From contig CM070873.1 in assembly GCA_036365515.1 (NCBI GenBank), positions 180,496,104 to 180,560,103 of the forward strand: DNA of 64,000 nucleotides, written 5' to 3'. The stretch's first letter is position 1. Each line of letters starts with the position of its first letter. The position numbers and the translations under genes are program-made. This DNA comes from Torymus aiolomorphi. Its lineage: Eukaryota > Arthropoda > Insecta > Hymenoptera > Torymidae. Below the pieces are notes generated by a model. The model had not been told where the DNA came from, did no database searches, and saw only the letters and a program-made list of their open reading frames with translations. Positions 1 through 13,236 of this stretch are shown in pieces.

Positions 1-1096
1 GACTACAACAGCATAGAAATGATGCTAACCTGCTGAAGACACTGCAATAACTTGAAGTACAGGGCTGCATATATTCAGCTCCTGGTGTCTCGCTCATGGA
101 ATAAGTAGGGGCAGCATATACAGCAGTATCTACAGCTGTATCTCCTGCAGCCACAGCAATCATCGGGCACCACTGAAAAGAACTAATAATTAAAAACAGG
201 CATATTGTGTGGGTAGGCGACACACAAATCTTACCTACAGCCACAACAAAGCAACATAACCTCGAAGAGTGATAAAGGTCCTGTGCGAGCCGTCGGGACG
301 AGGAGTGCGCCACCAACCCCGAGGATGACAACGAGGTCAACGGCGGACAGTCTCACCCAGCAGCAGAGCACCACTAACACTCCGAAGCACGTCGTATTCA
401 TGTCGTCGTGTGCCGAAGCGCGTGCGCACGAGAGCGCCGGTCGATGCGACGCCGATAGCTAGCGCGCACGTGGAGAGACGAGAGAGAGAACGAGCAAGCG
501 GCGACCAAGGGGGTGAGAGGGGGCACCGGCGAGAGCGCTGCGACAGCTACGGCCGAGAGCGGCAGCGCGGGCTCGAGAAACGTGCTCGCTCTCTCTGTAC
601 TGAGCCTTGAACCTATAAGTATCTTTTATTGCGCAAGTATTGTTTCTAGCAGTTAGCTAAAGTAGTTTTGGAGTAGTAAAGTAGGAGAGCAAGTAGTTTT
701 CGTTTGCAGTCACATTGCGATAGCAAATTGGATTTCTGTGCGAGAAAGTAGGAGAGCCACTGTGTAACCTACATTTCAAGTTTTGTGTGGATTAAGCGTG
801 TTTGAAGTAAGTAGTCAGGTGTGCCGCGAGTGATTAATGTGCCAGCAAGCGTTGTCGAGCCTCGCGTCATTTTTCGCGTATTGCGTTTAGAAATAGAAAT
901 CGTGCAGCATTTGTGCGGCTGGCGCTCAACGATCGACACTCAGTGTATTTCAATTGATGAAATAAAATAGTGTTTATATTTCTTTTATATCAAAATCATC
1001 AGTGTTTGCGCACAGTTATTCGCACCCTTTCCAAAATATCCAAATCCCCGATCCCTCCCCCACACACTTCTCCCCCTAACTAATTTTATCCGTTAC
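1..1096 (+). repeat. 5' LTR, partial
   Basis: This stretch aligns along its whole length with 16595-17689 with scattered substitutions and small indels. Similarity stops at GTTAC (1092-1096), after which the two copies diverge completely, marking the LTR boundary. The part matching 15505-16594 lies before the window. A TATA-like sequence (CTATAAGTAT) occurs at about 613 and again in the other copy. Confidence 0.75.
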
Positions 1097-1352
1097 AAAT
1101 CACGCAGCCAACGTGAGGCCTCGGAAAGCCTGAGTGGTATGTGCGCAAATTCGTGATCGAATAGGGCCTAGGACAGAGTCCATCGAAATATAGTACTTAG
1201 CGTGTAACACTCGAAACGCGCGCGACGCTCGACACGCAGACTGGCAATAGGATATAGATAGCCATTTTTCGCAGTCGTGGTCGTACAGGAGTACGAGGAT
1301 ACAAGCACGCCGGCGGCCATTTTGGCGGAAATTTACACCAAAGCAAAACAAA
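1097..1352. other. Post-LTR leader, no gene seen
   Basis: Sequence just inside the 5' LTR. No convincing tRNA-complementary primer-binding site was recognised and no supported gene was found. Confidence 0.4.
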
Positions 1353-3666
1353 AATCGCTGCCAATGCATTGGCCCGTAGCTTCCTCAACCGTAATTTGTT
1401 GGTTCCTTTAATTAATTTTTAATTACAAAATTTATAATTTTTTGAAAAATTTATTGCACAATTATAATTAAATTCATTTATGAATATTAAAAATTGTTAA
1501 CTTTTAAATTTATTTCTTTATTTATTATTTATTTATATCAAATTTATATCGATGTCATGAAGAAAAGATAAATGATATATTTCCCAATATGAGGACAAAC
1601 TAATCCATAATTTCCTATGATATAATTTCCTAGAATTTCCAATATGGCGACAAATTATCAAAGCACAAGAAAATCCCTTATATATACGCACAACGCACGA
1701 CGCACCGCACAATGTAGGCATGTATGCAGTACTGTGGTATTCGTGACTAACCCACAGCTTGTTGGACCCGGCCGGAATACATACTGCACTACACGCTACC
1801 CCCGATTGGAGCGCCACCTACTCTTATACTATTTTAATTATTCATCAGTTTTGAATACTTAAACTCAAGAATTCAATCTTGAAAATTCAAACATATTATA
1901 TTTTGATGCCAATACTATATATATTTTATAATATACTGATGATAACATCATTGGAGTTATGAGTTTAAAAAAAAAACACGTTTTTGTTCTTGATGATAAC
2001 TAAAGAACCGTGGTAGATAGAACATTAATTTTCTTTGGAAAATATAGGTATTTTAATTCTCTTTCGAATGCCAACCACCCCATTCAGATACATAGAGCCG
2101 TTATCGAGAAATTACGATTTTTAAAAAATGTCAAAAAATTTTTAACTTCAAATATCTCTCAAATTTATGGACCAATCATTTTGCCCAAAGAACTTGACCG
2201 AGAACTATAAAAAATCTACCTCCAAAAGGAATTGAAGCTATTAAGTCAATTTTACTCTTGTAATCGTTGGACATACAAAACTGATTTTTTTCATTTTTCA
2301 ATTTTTTACTCAAAATCTAGCCTACAGAATGTATTCAAATTTTAACAGATTATAGCTATTTATATTCTGTATTATCATGATGTTTCTCAAAAAAATTGAC
2401 CGTTAAGTTTAGCAGTTATAAGCTTCTAAAAAAAAAACCGCTGCCAATTCATTGGCCCGTAGCTTCCTCAACCGTAATTTGTTGATTCCTTTAATTAATT
2501 TTTAATAACAAAATTTATAATTTTTTAAAAAATTTATTGCATAATTATATTTAAATTCATTTATGAATATTAAAAATTGTTAATTTTTAAATTTATTTAT
2601 TTATTTATTATTTATTTATATCAAATTTATATAAATTTTGAGCTGATAAATAAAGTTATCATTAGAAATTGAAGTAAAATATCTATATTTTATAATAAAA
2701 CAAATAGCTATCACGGTTGTTTTGTTATTAACAAAAACGTGTTCTTTTTATATTGCATAATTCATATTTTTTAATAAAAAAACAAAATTTATAGCTATCA
2801 TTGTTCTTTTGTTATTAACAGAAACGTGTTTTTTTAAAAAAGTTCATAACTCACAAATAAATTATAATAATGCAGAATATAATGCATTCATAATGCATAA
2901 ATCATAATTATAATACATTATAATAGATTTAATTTTTAAACATTTTAATTCATTTTGTTGGTTGGTTTTTTAAAAATTAAAAAAAAATCATCGAATGCCT
3001 ACTCAATGACGTTTCCTCATTCCGCACCACCTAGCGGTAGATATCACTGCGCGTTTTTTAAAAATAAAATATAAATCTTTTTTAATTTAGAGATTAAATT
3101 AATTTTTGTAACACATGAATGATTTTCAGCGTTTTCCTACACAAAAATATGTTCTAATACTATATACTGATGATAACATCATTGGAGTTATGAGTTTAAA
3201 AAAAAAACACATTTTTGTTTTTGATGATAACTAAAGTACCATGATAGATAGAAAATTAATTTTTTTTGAAAATATAGGTATTTTAATTCTCTTTCGAATG
3301 TCACCCACCCCATTCAGATACATAGAGCCGTTCTCGAGAAATTACGATTTTAAGAAAATGTAAAAAAAATTTTAACCTCAAGTATCTCTGAAATTTATGG
3401 ACCAATCATTTTGCCCAAAGAACTCGACCGAGAACTATAAAAAATCTACCTCCAAAAGGAATTTTGAAGCCATTAAGTCAATTTTACTCTTGTAATCGTT
3501 GGACATACAAAACTGATTTTTTTCATTTTTCAATTTTTTACTCAAAATCTAGCCTACAGAATGTATTCAAATTTTAACAGATTATAGCTATTTATATTCT
3601 GTATTATCATGATTTTTCTCAAAAAAATTGACCGTTAAGTTTAGGAGTTATAAGCTTCTAAAAAAA
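1353..3666. repeat. Duplicated X-Y block (two rounds)
   Basis: Module X (about 1353-1545) recurs at about 2441-2640, and module Y (about 1931-2436) recurs at about 3168-3666, all in the same orientation. The layout is therefore X-Y-X-Y, with a period of roughly 1.1 to 1.2 kb. The copies differ by point changes and small indels. The sequence between modules is AT-rich and holds no supported gene; short open frames here lie in low-complexity DNA. Confidence 0.7.
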
Positions 3667-3957
3667 ACACGTTTTTGTTAATAACAAAAGAACCGTGATA
3701 GCCAGAAACATTTTTTTTTTAGAAAATATAGGTATTTTAATTCTCTTTCGAACGCTACCCATCAGATTCGAATAACTCGATCCTATCATTAAAAAAAAAA
3801 TCAAAAAACAGTTTTGAGAAAATCGAAAATTTGAAAAAAAAAACAAAAACGCATCGCCCCAATCAAAAAACTAATTTTTGGCCCGCATCACGCAAAAAAA
3901 ATAAAAAAAATGAGACCTGTCCGGTAAAAATCGACCGAGTAGAAGCTGAGATCCAGG

Positions 3958-4126
<169 letters not shown>

Positions 4127-4150
4127 ACACGCACACGACACACACACACA

Positions 4151-6313
4151 TCCATACAAACATTTTTCAAAAATCATGTATTTTGATTCCTAACACCTCG
4201 GAACATAATTGTAACATGTTTTTACAACAACTCAAAAATTTACTATCACAAAGCTTCCTCTAGGAGGAAGCAAAATCAATTATTCATTCACAAAAGTGGT
4301 GAAGAAATTTATTGAAATAATAAGAAAATTTGTTGCATTGGAAATACAAACGAATAAATTGGAATTAGAATTGGAAATTTTAAATAAAAGAAACTTTGCT
4401 GAAGTAAATATTGAAATTAAGTCCACTAAAAACATTTTCAATCAACATCGGATTTGGTAACATTTGGAATTATTAATATATTTTCTTATGCAAACAAATA
4501 ATATTCGCACCTAAGCTTATAATTACTTATATACATATATACATATATTTCGACATGCTTTGCCCATCATTCTACCCGCCTATCGCTACACTATCGCTTT
4601 AATTACCATTACACGTTTACATTACTGCCACACTTTTCCGCTGTAAAATAAACAAATTTTCTCTGCTTGGTTTGAGTTTTGCGAGGAGTTTTGCCATTTC
4701 CTTTGCATGAAAATAACATTTCGTGTTTCCATAATAGTGAGAACATCCTAATTTCCACTAAGAATTACCAAATGATATTGTACATAGAATTTTGTTAAAA
4801 AGGAAATAAAATATTGAAAGTAGATTTTCAATATTCAAAACTTTATAATCAAGAATTTGAGTAGTGAAATATACATGAGAAATACATACGACAATATCGC
4901 GTGTGAACCTTGCAATGTTTACATTGAGGGATTAATGCTTAGAGCACAATAGAATATTCATATGATTAATATAACTATCTTGATTTCGAGGTTTACTTAA
5001 TGAAATTCTAATCTTGAACATTTTCGAGATTCAAAACCTATGCAATGTCACAATAACAATATCAATTGTTATTAAATAAATTCAATAATATAACAATAGC
5101 GATAAATATTTGGAAATAAATAATAATTTTTAGATAACTACATAAACGAAAATTTTTTTGAAATAAACAAATAACCATAATAAACAAAAAGTTATTTAAA
5201 ACAATTTTTGAAAAAAATAATAAATAATTCAAATAAAAATTTTTTTATTTTTGAATTTCGAATTTTTTCCGGTAATTACATATTGTATGTATGATTTAGA
5301 ATAATTTAAGCTAATCGGTATAGAATTGGGATTGAATATTATTTCTTGCTTGTAGTATGGGGAAACATTCGAAATGCTAATAGATGTTTAAAATTTTGTT
5401 GGATTACAAATACAATTACTCTGAGTAATATAAAACATTTTTTTTGTGGTAGTAATTAGTTACTATATTTGTAAGCTTGCTAATATTTATTTGGGTGTAA
5501 TATATTTTTACACATTGGGCCATTTGCTTAAAACTCGAATTAGTTAAAAATATTATAAGAATTCATAAAATTTTTTTTTTGAAATTATTTAATATTGGGA
5601 GAAATTATTTTAACATAGGAATTCTTGTTTTTGGTATACGGAACGAAAAAAAAAGTTTTGACATTTAGAATTTTCTTTTCACAATTGGAATAAACAAGAA
5701 TTTTCAAAAAACATTTAAAAATTTTATTGGGATAAACAACATTCTTTTGAGAATAGTAGTTATCGTGTATTTTAATTTACTATTTTGGTATTGCAATATA
5801 CCCGAAAGGCATTTCAAAGCCAAATACCACCGCTTGACTTATCCTTGCTATTTATGAACCCTATCAACTATAACAACCTAGTTACAGTAATTACAATAGC
5901 TGGAATTTAATTATTGGCGTTAGCACTTGTAACTACCTGGCCTTGATTTTTTTTTCCTGCTTACAACTTGCCTGTCGTAAGTGCTTTGATTTTTTCCCCT
6001 CACTTTGCTTGCCACTCAATTGGAGCTTTCAAAGGCTTTAACTGCTTTCAGTTTTGGGATTAGCTCTCATTAGATTTAATTTAATCGGGTGTGAATACAG
6101 GTTAACGTAGATTTGGATTTGATGTATTTTTGTTGTTGTTTTGAAGTAGTATATTTAGCTGGATTAAAATTTTGCGAATAAAGACAACTTTGCGTTAATT
6201 TAAATTTATTTAATTTATTAAAAGATTTTTTTTGAGAATGCAAGCAAAAGTGAGTTAACAAAGTAACTCTGAACAATAAACTTGAACCCCCGTCGAGTAT
6301 ATATACTAAGAAA
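4151..6313. other. AT-rich stretch without recognised gene
   Basis: About 2.2 kb of A/T-rich sequence with many poly-A and poly-T runs. No coding similarity, inverted repeat or tandem array was seen. Confidence 0.5.
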
Positions 6314-8613
6314 ATGGTGGACCACATAAGTAAAGGCTTTGCAACCGCTGTCGAGGCGGAGCGGATAGTTCTGCTGGAGGAATTCTCTAAATGCTCCGAT
6401 GAGGAATTGAAAACTCATGCACGAAGGTCAAGAATAAGGAGAGATGGAGAAAGAGAAATTCTGATAGACAGATTAATTCGCTTCGACTTGAGGAGGTTGT
6501 TTGGTCTAGCCACTGCGGAGTGGGAAGGTGAAAGGGACAATGATCCCTCGCGCAGTTCGGATCGTTCGTCAGTGGACGCCAATGACCTATTACTCTCCGA
6601 TACAAATATAACCTTCGATCAATCGTGGAGCGAGAGAGAGGTAGATGGCGCTGGCGATAATCGATTAACAGAAAGCACCTCAGACCAAACTCAAACTCTA
6701 CCCCCCCCCCCCCCTCATACCGCGAGTAATATATTTCACTCGACCACGGTAGAACCCCATAGGAAGATATCAGAACAATCAACAGGTGCGATCGCGAAAA
6801 CCCTACGAGTCGCGAAGGGGTTAACGCCTATCAATGAAGAGCCGCAAACTTTCCAGAACACCGTAGACACACAGGTAGTAACTACTACTACACCTTCCGG
6901 GTCGGATGGCATCGATAACTCGAAATAAGGAATAGGAAGCCGAGCAACCCAAATGTTCGGTTAGACTTTTCGAATTTGAATTTCCCTCCCCCAAATGAGG
7001 GAAGAAGTAGAATACCCCCCGTAATAAATAACTCTTTAGCGAATGGCAATAACCGATCCATATACACACAATCAACCCTCGCAAATAACAGGCAATTAAG
7101 GTTCTCGACCAGTAACCATCACACAAACCCGGTCCCGGTAGAGTCATTATCGCATCCCCACTCTACGTCGACCGCAGATGTTACTGGTGCACAAACGAAT
7201 TTTACCCTACCACAAATGCTGTCACAACAGCATAACGCTCAATCACCCTATCAAAATCAACAACCGTATATAATGAACGGAGTGCAGATGATGCCCCCTT
7301 ATTACCCCCCGTTCATGGGGAATTTTGCTGGCATGCATCCGCATAATTATTTAGGATATTCTATGAATTTTCACCCACAAGGCTATCAGCCACATTTAGC
7401 ATTACCTTTTGGTTCGACTACTTTGCCGCGAGAACACATATCACCCCAAGGGGTCCAAAGTTTCATTCCCCAACAACAATCGTTTAATAACACTTTTTAG
7501 GCCCAGAGGTTCGATGATCCTTCGTATATTTCTAATTCGAATTCGCTATTTCCCCACAATTCCACTCACAATACTAGCGCCACAGTAGCTCACGACGATT
7601 CTCGTTTGATTCGTCTATTGCGAGATTGTAAAATTTCTTTTACTGGAAAACCGCAAGAGGATGCTGATGATTTTCTGCGGCGACTTTCGGCGTTCATCAG
7701 TTATAACACCTCCGATCAGACTCTTCTACGGTTACTACCTGTCATTCTTCAAGATAGAGCAGAAAGCTGGTCGCAACCTCTAGCTAGAGACTGGATGATA
7801 TTTGACGACTTCAAAGCAGCTCTTCAACTACAGTATGGGAAGACTGATTTCCAACTTCGGTTAGAAGATGAGATAAGGAATAGAACGCAGGGGCCAGGAG
7901 AAACCATGGCTTCATTCGTAGCAGCGTTAAGACTGCTACTCGATAAAACTGTGCCGCAAATTTGCTTAGAGGATCAATTGGACAAAGCTTTTCGAAATCT
8001 CCACCCAAGTTACTCAAGGGTAATTCGTCGAGTTCAATGTAATACCTTTCAAGAGCTGTTACAACTAGGACAACAGGAGGAAGTACGAAAGGAACGGGAG
8101 AGGAACTATAAGCCCCCACCCTCACCGAACGCCTCCCTGTTTCCTAAAGTCGCCTTCTGCCCACTAGAAGACTTACAAATAAGACGTAAGTCGAGGAACC
8201 AAGAAGGAAATAAGGTAGCAGTGAGTAAAGTGGAGGGAGAACGGAATGAAACAGCTGCCCTCAATAATGTGAAGTTCGCGCCACACAACCCACCGAAACG
8301 AGAGTCAAACGAGTCGCAGAACAAAGAAGTCTCGCCTAAGGAGATTCCGAAAAATCGGACCAACCCGCCAGTGTCTAAAACTGCAAATAACTCCATCGTT
8401 GCAGCCACACCAACCACGTCTGCCTCGGAAAAGGCAAACCAACAAGAGCGAACTTTTCTGTGTTGGGTGTGCAACGACTTAGAACATTGGGCTTACCACT
8501 GCCCACATAGAACTGGAAAAATTTGTTTTAAGTGCGGCAGAAAAGACGAAACCATCAGAACGTGCCTGAACTGTAAAACAAATTCGGGAAACGCCAAAGG
8601 GGGAACTCAGTAA
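6314..8613 (+). pseudogene. gag: gag polyprotein, broken
   Basis: Structural polyprotein of the LTR element. The first segment (6314-6928) has a charged helical N-terminus resembling a SAP-type module (about residues 17-55) and then a Ser/Thr/Pro-rich tail. A frameshift between about 6900 and 6976 joins it to a Gln/Asn/Pro-rich segment, and an in-frame TAG at 7498-7500 splits that from the conserved gag core at 7606 onward, where a motif like FTGKPQEDADDFLRRL marks the retrotransposon gag family. Near the C-terminus a canonical CX2CX4HX4C zinc knuckle is followed by a second knuckle whose histidine position holds glutamate. The first knuckle should bind RNA; the second probably binds zinc poorly. 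One frameshift and one stop make this a pseudogene. Confidence 0.8.
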
Positions 8614-9024
8614 GGGCCGAGACAACTCCCAACAAAAATCAGGCCCTATCGACACAACAACCGCAAGGAGCGGTAGATAAACCATCGAAAATATCGTCGA
8701 ATACTAATAAAGTAGATTCGAAAGTTGAAGTAAATAGAATAGAAAGTAACCCCAAAGATAGGAAATCATCGTCGAAAGCTAGCTCACTCTTGGTAGAATC
8801 GTCTCTAGGTAGCATAGCTTCGACAAACACTCAGGGTATAGGGTCCGCTAGTCCAAGGATAATCTTAGAACCAACACTACACCAACCCCTAGCTCCAGAG
8901 TCGCACAAACCTCCTACCGAAACACTACCGAACCAACAACACAACTCCCCTCACCACCGAAAACACAAACCTCCTACTGAAACACTACCTACACCGAAAA
9001 CACAGCGACCCAGAATCAGGATTA
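8614..9024 (+). other. gag-pol linker, Pro/Thr-rich
   Basis: Sequence between gag and protease. A Pro/Thr-rich frame at 8790-9029 contains a short repeated Pro-Pro-Thr-Glu-Thr-Leu-Pro phrase. It overlaps the upstream end of the open pol frame. It is probably spacer or gag tail and not an independent gene. Confidence 0.4.
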
Positions 9025-11269
9025 GTTAATAGTGGTTTTCCATCACTTGCGAAATTTGACACAGCTCCAATCGCAGATACGGATAATAGGCTATATTTTA
9101 GCATAGCGATCGCAGGAAAATGTTATTTTGCTTTGATAGATACAGGAGCTGTGGCATCGTTTATAGGGTCTAAAGTAGCCGAACATATGACTCAGAAAAT
9201 TACCCCTACTGAATCATATATGACGCTAGCGAATGGACAATTAGAAAAAATTAAAGGCCTAGTGGATATAACTTTTCACATAGATGGGGAATCTATTGCT
9301 ATTCCTATTAGAGTGGTAAATCGTTTGGATTATGACATTATTTTAGGCATGGATGTATTATCCAAATTAAAGATTAGAGTAGATTTAGAAAAAAGATCAT
9401 GGTATACAGATAAAAAAATAGTCAGACCTTCCTTTCCTAAGCTAAAAGATCCGCGGGTAATAGTTGCCACCGCGTGCATAGGAGGAGTTTCAGAACTAAC
9501 ACTTAGTCAGCAAAAGACCATTAATGATTTAACTGATAAATACGTAGTAGCTAGAGAAGGAAAATTAGGTACCGCCCGAATAACTCCGCATAACATAGAT
9601 GTGCAGGAACATCCACCGATTAAACAACGTCTCCGTCGTACTTCTCCAAAACTTCTCAAACAAGCATATGAAGAAGTAGATAGGTTGTTAGCAGAAGGCA
9701 TAATCGAACCTTCAGAAAGCCCATGGAGTACCTGTCCTGTCTTGATTCCTAAACCTAATGGTACAAGCAGGATGTGCATAGATTATCTCCCACTAAATAA
9801 AGCGACTAAAAAAGACGCTTATTCATTACCACATATCGATTCACTCTTGGATAACCTTCGAAACGCTCGCTTCCTATCAAAATTGGATTTAACCGCAGCA
9901 TATCACCAAATACCTTTGGAAGAAAAGTGTAAAGAATATACCGCATTTGCAATGCCAGGTAAAGGTCTTTACCAATTTACTCGTATGCCTTATGGCTTAA
10001 CCAATGCACCCGGAACTTTCCAACGGGGCATCGATCGTATATTCGGGCATGCTTATCATCCGCATGTCTTCATATACATGGATGACATAATAGTTGCCAC
10101 GAATAGCTTCGAAGAACATAGATTTTGGCTCGACAAAGTTCTCAATGAATTAAAGGAGGCCAAACTCGCTGTAAATCTCGAAAAATCACAATTTGGATGT
10201 CCGGAAGTAAAATATTTGGGGTATGTAGTTAACCGTCGAGAGTTAAAGGCAGACCCTGATAAGATCGAGCCGATCTTGAACTTTCCGGCCTCGAAATATC
10301 AAGCAAAATTTCTTAGGTATGATAGGTTGGTACGCTCGATTTATCGAATCGTTGGCAGAAATAAAGCTTCCCTTAACGAAATTATTACAAAAGAACGTAC
10401 CATATGAGTGGGGTGAAGAGCAACAGAGAGCGTTTGAGATGCTACTCTTGATGTTAACCCAAGCTCCTGTATTAGCTCGCCCCGATTTTAGCAAACCCTT
10501 TTGCGTCCAAACGGATGCAAGCAGCTACGCGTTAGGGGCAGTTCTAACTCAAAACTTCAAAGGGGAAGAACATCCGATCGCGTATGCAAGTCGAACTCTA
10601 ACCAAAGCTGAACAAAACTACACTGTAACAGAAAAAGAATGTCTGGCAGTTTTATGGGCTGTTCAGAAATATAGAGGTTATCTTTTAGGAGAAGAATTCC
10701 TAGTAATCACTGACCACTCGAGTCTAGTGTGGTTGCATAACCTAAAGGATCCGACAGGTCGCTTAGCGCGTTGGGCAATGGTCTTGCAAGCCTACAATAT
10801 GACTATTGTTCATCGTAAAGGAGCTTTATATAAAGTTCCTGACGTTCTCTCTCGGGCCTGCAAGGAAGAGTGTCAACTCGCAGTAACAGGTCTAATTGAA
10901 CCAGATAAATGGTATAATGACCAAATTTCGAAAGTTTCAAAGGATCCACAGGCCGTCCCGAATTGGAAAGTCGAAAATAATCTTCTTTATAAACATAGGC
11001 CCGATCCAATGATCGACCCTTTCGTACCTGATCTAGACATATGGAAACTAGTGCTACCAAAGCTAGATCAGGAAAGAGCTTTGTTCGAATGTCATAACAC
11101 ACCTGACGCAGGTCATTTAGGGGTCGAAAAAACATATCATAGGTTACTCCAGTCGTATTTCTGGCCGCAAATGAAAAGAGATGTAGTCCGCTATGTGAAA
11201 CAGTGTATGGAGTGCCAGCTCCACAAGGTTTCACAACAGGGCCCGATGGGATTAATGCGTTTTAATTAA
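9025..11269 (+). pseudogene. pol: pol: protease, reverse transcriptase, RNase H, integrase zinc finger
   Basis: Enzymatic polyprotein of the LTR element. The aspartic protease shows LIDTGA near 9130. Reverse transcriptase follows with LDLTAAYHQIPL near 9885 and the catalytic YMDD at about 10075-10086. A one-base shift near 10316 moves the frame, after which the RNase H domain is open (catalytic Asp in QTDAS near 10514; TEKECLAV; TDHSSL). The frame then reads into the HHCC zinc finger of integrase, with His pair and Cys pair at about 11092-11216, and stops at 11269. The open protein reaches upstream of 9133 without an ATG, as expected if it is expressed by frameshifting from gag. Order PR-RT-RH-IN is that of Ty3/gypsy. 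The frameshift disables it. Confidence 0.9.
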
Positions 11270-11280
11270 TTAATTAATGG

Positions 11281-12040
11281 GAAATATAGAAGGGCCATGG
11301 TCTATAGTTGCAGCCGATATAATGGGTCCCTTTCCCCCTAGTAGAAGTCAGTTTCGTTATGTATTAGTCTTTCAAGATTTGTTTACGAAGTATGTAGAAA
11401 TAAAACCCCAAATAACTTAATGAATGCAAAATTGAAAGAATTAGGAATTACCCAGACAACCATTGCTCCTTACCACGCACAAGCAAACCCGCTAGAAAGA
11501 ACGAACAGAACCTTAAAACCTATGATTGCAACCTTTCTCGATAAAGATCAGAGAACATGGGATATACATTTAAATGAGTTTCCTTTCGCAAACAATACCT
11601 CAGTACAAGCATCAACACAATTAACCCCGGCATTCCTTAATTTTAGCAGAAACCCTCGACAATCTCGAACCCTTAAACAAACACTAGAGAAACCCCAAAC
11701 ATTTGAACTGATAGATAGCGTGGCGTTGGCGGATAGAATGCAACGTCTCCCAGCAATATATGACTTGGTACAGACTAATCTGAAAAAAGCAAATGAAAGA
11801 CAAGCGAGATATTTTAATTGTAATCGAAGAAACATTACTTTCAAAATCGGAGATTTAGTACTTCGTAGGATCATGTATTATCATTAGCGGCAGACCATTC
11901 CGCAGCCAAACTGGCACCGAAATTTGTCGGCCCCTGTCGGATTGAGCAAGTATTACATGTGTTGAGAGATGTTGATGGGATTAAAACGTCGAAAGTCCAT
12001 ATAGAAGACGTAAAACCCTATACTGCCCCAAACTTACACG
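11281..12040 (+). pseudogene. integrase core and C-terminus, deleted and frameshifted
   Basis: Remains of the DDE integrase. The first catalytic Asp is seen in VAADIMGP at about 11308-11330, and the catalytic Glu in LERTNRTLKP near 11495. Only about 60 residues separate them; in gypsy integrases the interval is roughly 95, so about 100 bases including the second Asp (TDNG-type motif) are gone. The piece from 11420 to 11887 continues the domain, and a further frameshift near 11885 leads into a typical pol C-terminal tail ending in VHIEDVKPY around 12020. The protein cannot be catalytic. Confidence 0.85.
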
Positions 12041-12073
12041 CCCTCCCCCCCACAGATCCAAACCTCACCAATC

Positions 12074-12583
12074 ATGCGGATGACAGGAGCAGGCAAGAAG
12101 CCCAACCACCAGACGCCCGGCCAAGCACGCCCGAGGAAGGAGACAAACCAAGCCATCGACACCCATATCATCTCAGGGGTCGAGATAGAAAAGGCTAGGC
12201 TCCCTCTAGAGGCGTCGGAGGCAAAGGTGAGGCCACCACTGGCTCTTTTCTCTGAAGAGAAGGAGAGGAAAGACGTGGGGAAAACGTCTTTAGTCTCCCC
12301 AGAAGACAGGGCCAGAGAAAAGGAGTGGGAGGATCTTCTGCTAGCCGACAGTGATTCGGACGTGCCACTGGTAGATGCTGTGGAGGTTGGAGTAAACCTG
12401 GAGGAGGTTGAAGAGACACCAACCTCAACAGCAAGCCAGGGGATACCGAGAATGACTCGAAGTTGGCAGAAGAAGAAGACAACATCGGGCCAAGGGGACA
12501 ACAGCGTGAGCCACACCCGGTCGAGGACGTGGCGGCGACAACACCACGGGTGGAGTCCCCCGAACTATTATATGACCCGATGA
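12074..12583 (+). CDS. Hypothetical post-pol open frame
   Basis: A 169-codon open frame after pol, charged and rich in Glu, Lys, Arg, Ser and Pro. No signal peptide, membrane segment or known motif is visible. It overlaps the pol tail in another frame, and a third short open frame (12463-12813) overlaps its end. It could be an accessory protein of the element or a chance frame in GC-richer sequence; I do not recognise it. Confidence 0.25.
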   Translation: MRMTGAGKKPNHQTPGQARPRKETNQAIDTHIISGVEIEKARLPLEASEAKVRPPLALFSEEKERKDVGKTSLVSPEDRAREKEWEDLLLADSDSDVPLVDAVEVGVNLEEVEETPTSTASQGIPRMTRSWQKKKTTSGQGDNSVSHTRSRTWRRQHHGWSPPNYYMTR

Positions 12584-12900
12584 CAGGGAGTTATGCCCCC
12601 AGGTACCCGGCCATTACCCCTCTCCCCGTAACACCTACCGCACCTCCCTCCCACACAAACACCACACCACCTACCGTACGCCCTACCATCACACATACAC
12701 ACCTAGCCACAACCACAAAACAAGACATGATCGATAGGTCGAAGGGAGCAATCCCTAAGACCACACACCCGAAACCATCGAGAGCCGAGTCGTGGTCTGA
12801 TGGTGACCGATAGTGGAAGTTTCGGAGAAGGAGCATTGCCCGGAGCCGTGCCCATTTCGACCCTGTTGGTCTTTGAACACATTCGTGGAGCCCAAAGACA

Positions 12901-13236
12901 TTGGTAAAAAAAAAGCCGCATAGGGCTATTTATAAAGCGGCAGAACCAGAGGGGGAGAAATCGCCGGTGAGAACGGAGATTCCGGAACTCCCGGCGAGGT
13001 ACAGGCAACGGGGAATGTATGAGAGGCCTGATCCGAAACCTGGAGTTTCTCGACCAAAGATGACAAAGGAGGTCACGCTTACTGAGAGGATCGTGAGCGA
13101 TCCAACGCGCGGTGAAGTACGCTTAAGAAGGGGCGATGATATTGTCTTCACCCGCGCGAAGGAGACGCAAACTCCCTCAGAACGCGAGCAGACGATCGCT
13201 AGGGGTCAGAGGATGACGGAGCAGCGGGTGGACTAG
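12901..13236 (+). CDS. Hypothetical post-pol open frame, basic
   Basis: An open frame of about 110 codons, rich in Arg, Lys, Glu and Pro, with no recognised domain. Its first codon would be GTG, and no upstream ATG in frame was identified, so it may be an exon or fragment. It lies between pol and the minisatellite of the same element. Confidence 0.25.
   Translation: MVKKKPHRAIYKAAEPEGEKSPVRTEIPELPARYRQRGMYERPDPKPGVSRPKMTKEVTLTERIVSDPTRGEVRLRRGDDIVFTRAKETQTPSEREQTIARGQRMTEQRVD

Noticed and set aside
410..610. 66-codon Arg-rich frame present in both LTRs (also 17004-17204)
   Set aside because: Its conservation follows from LTR identity; no codon-biased substitution pattern or known motif supports a protein.
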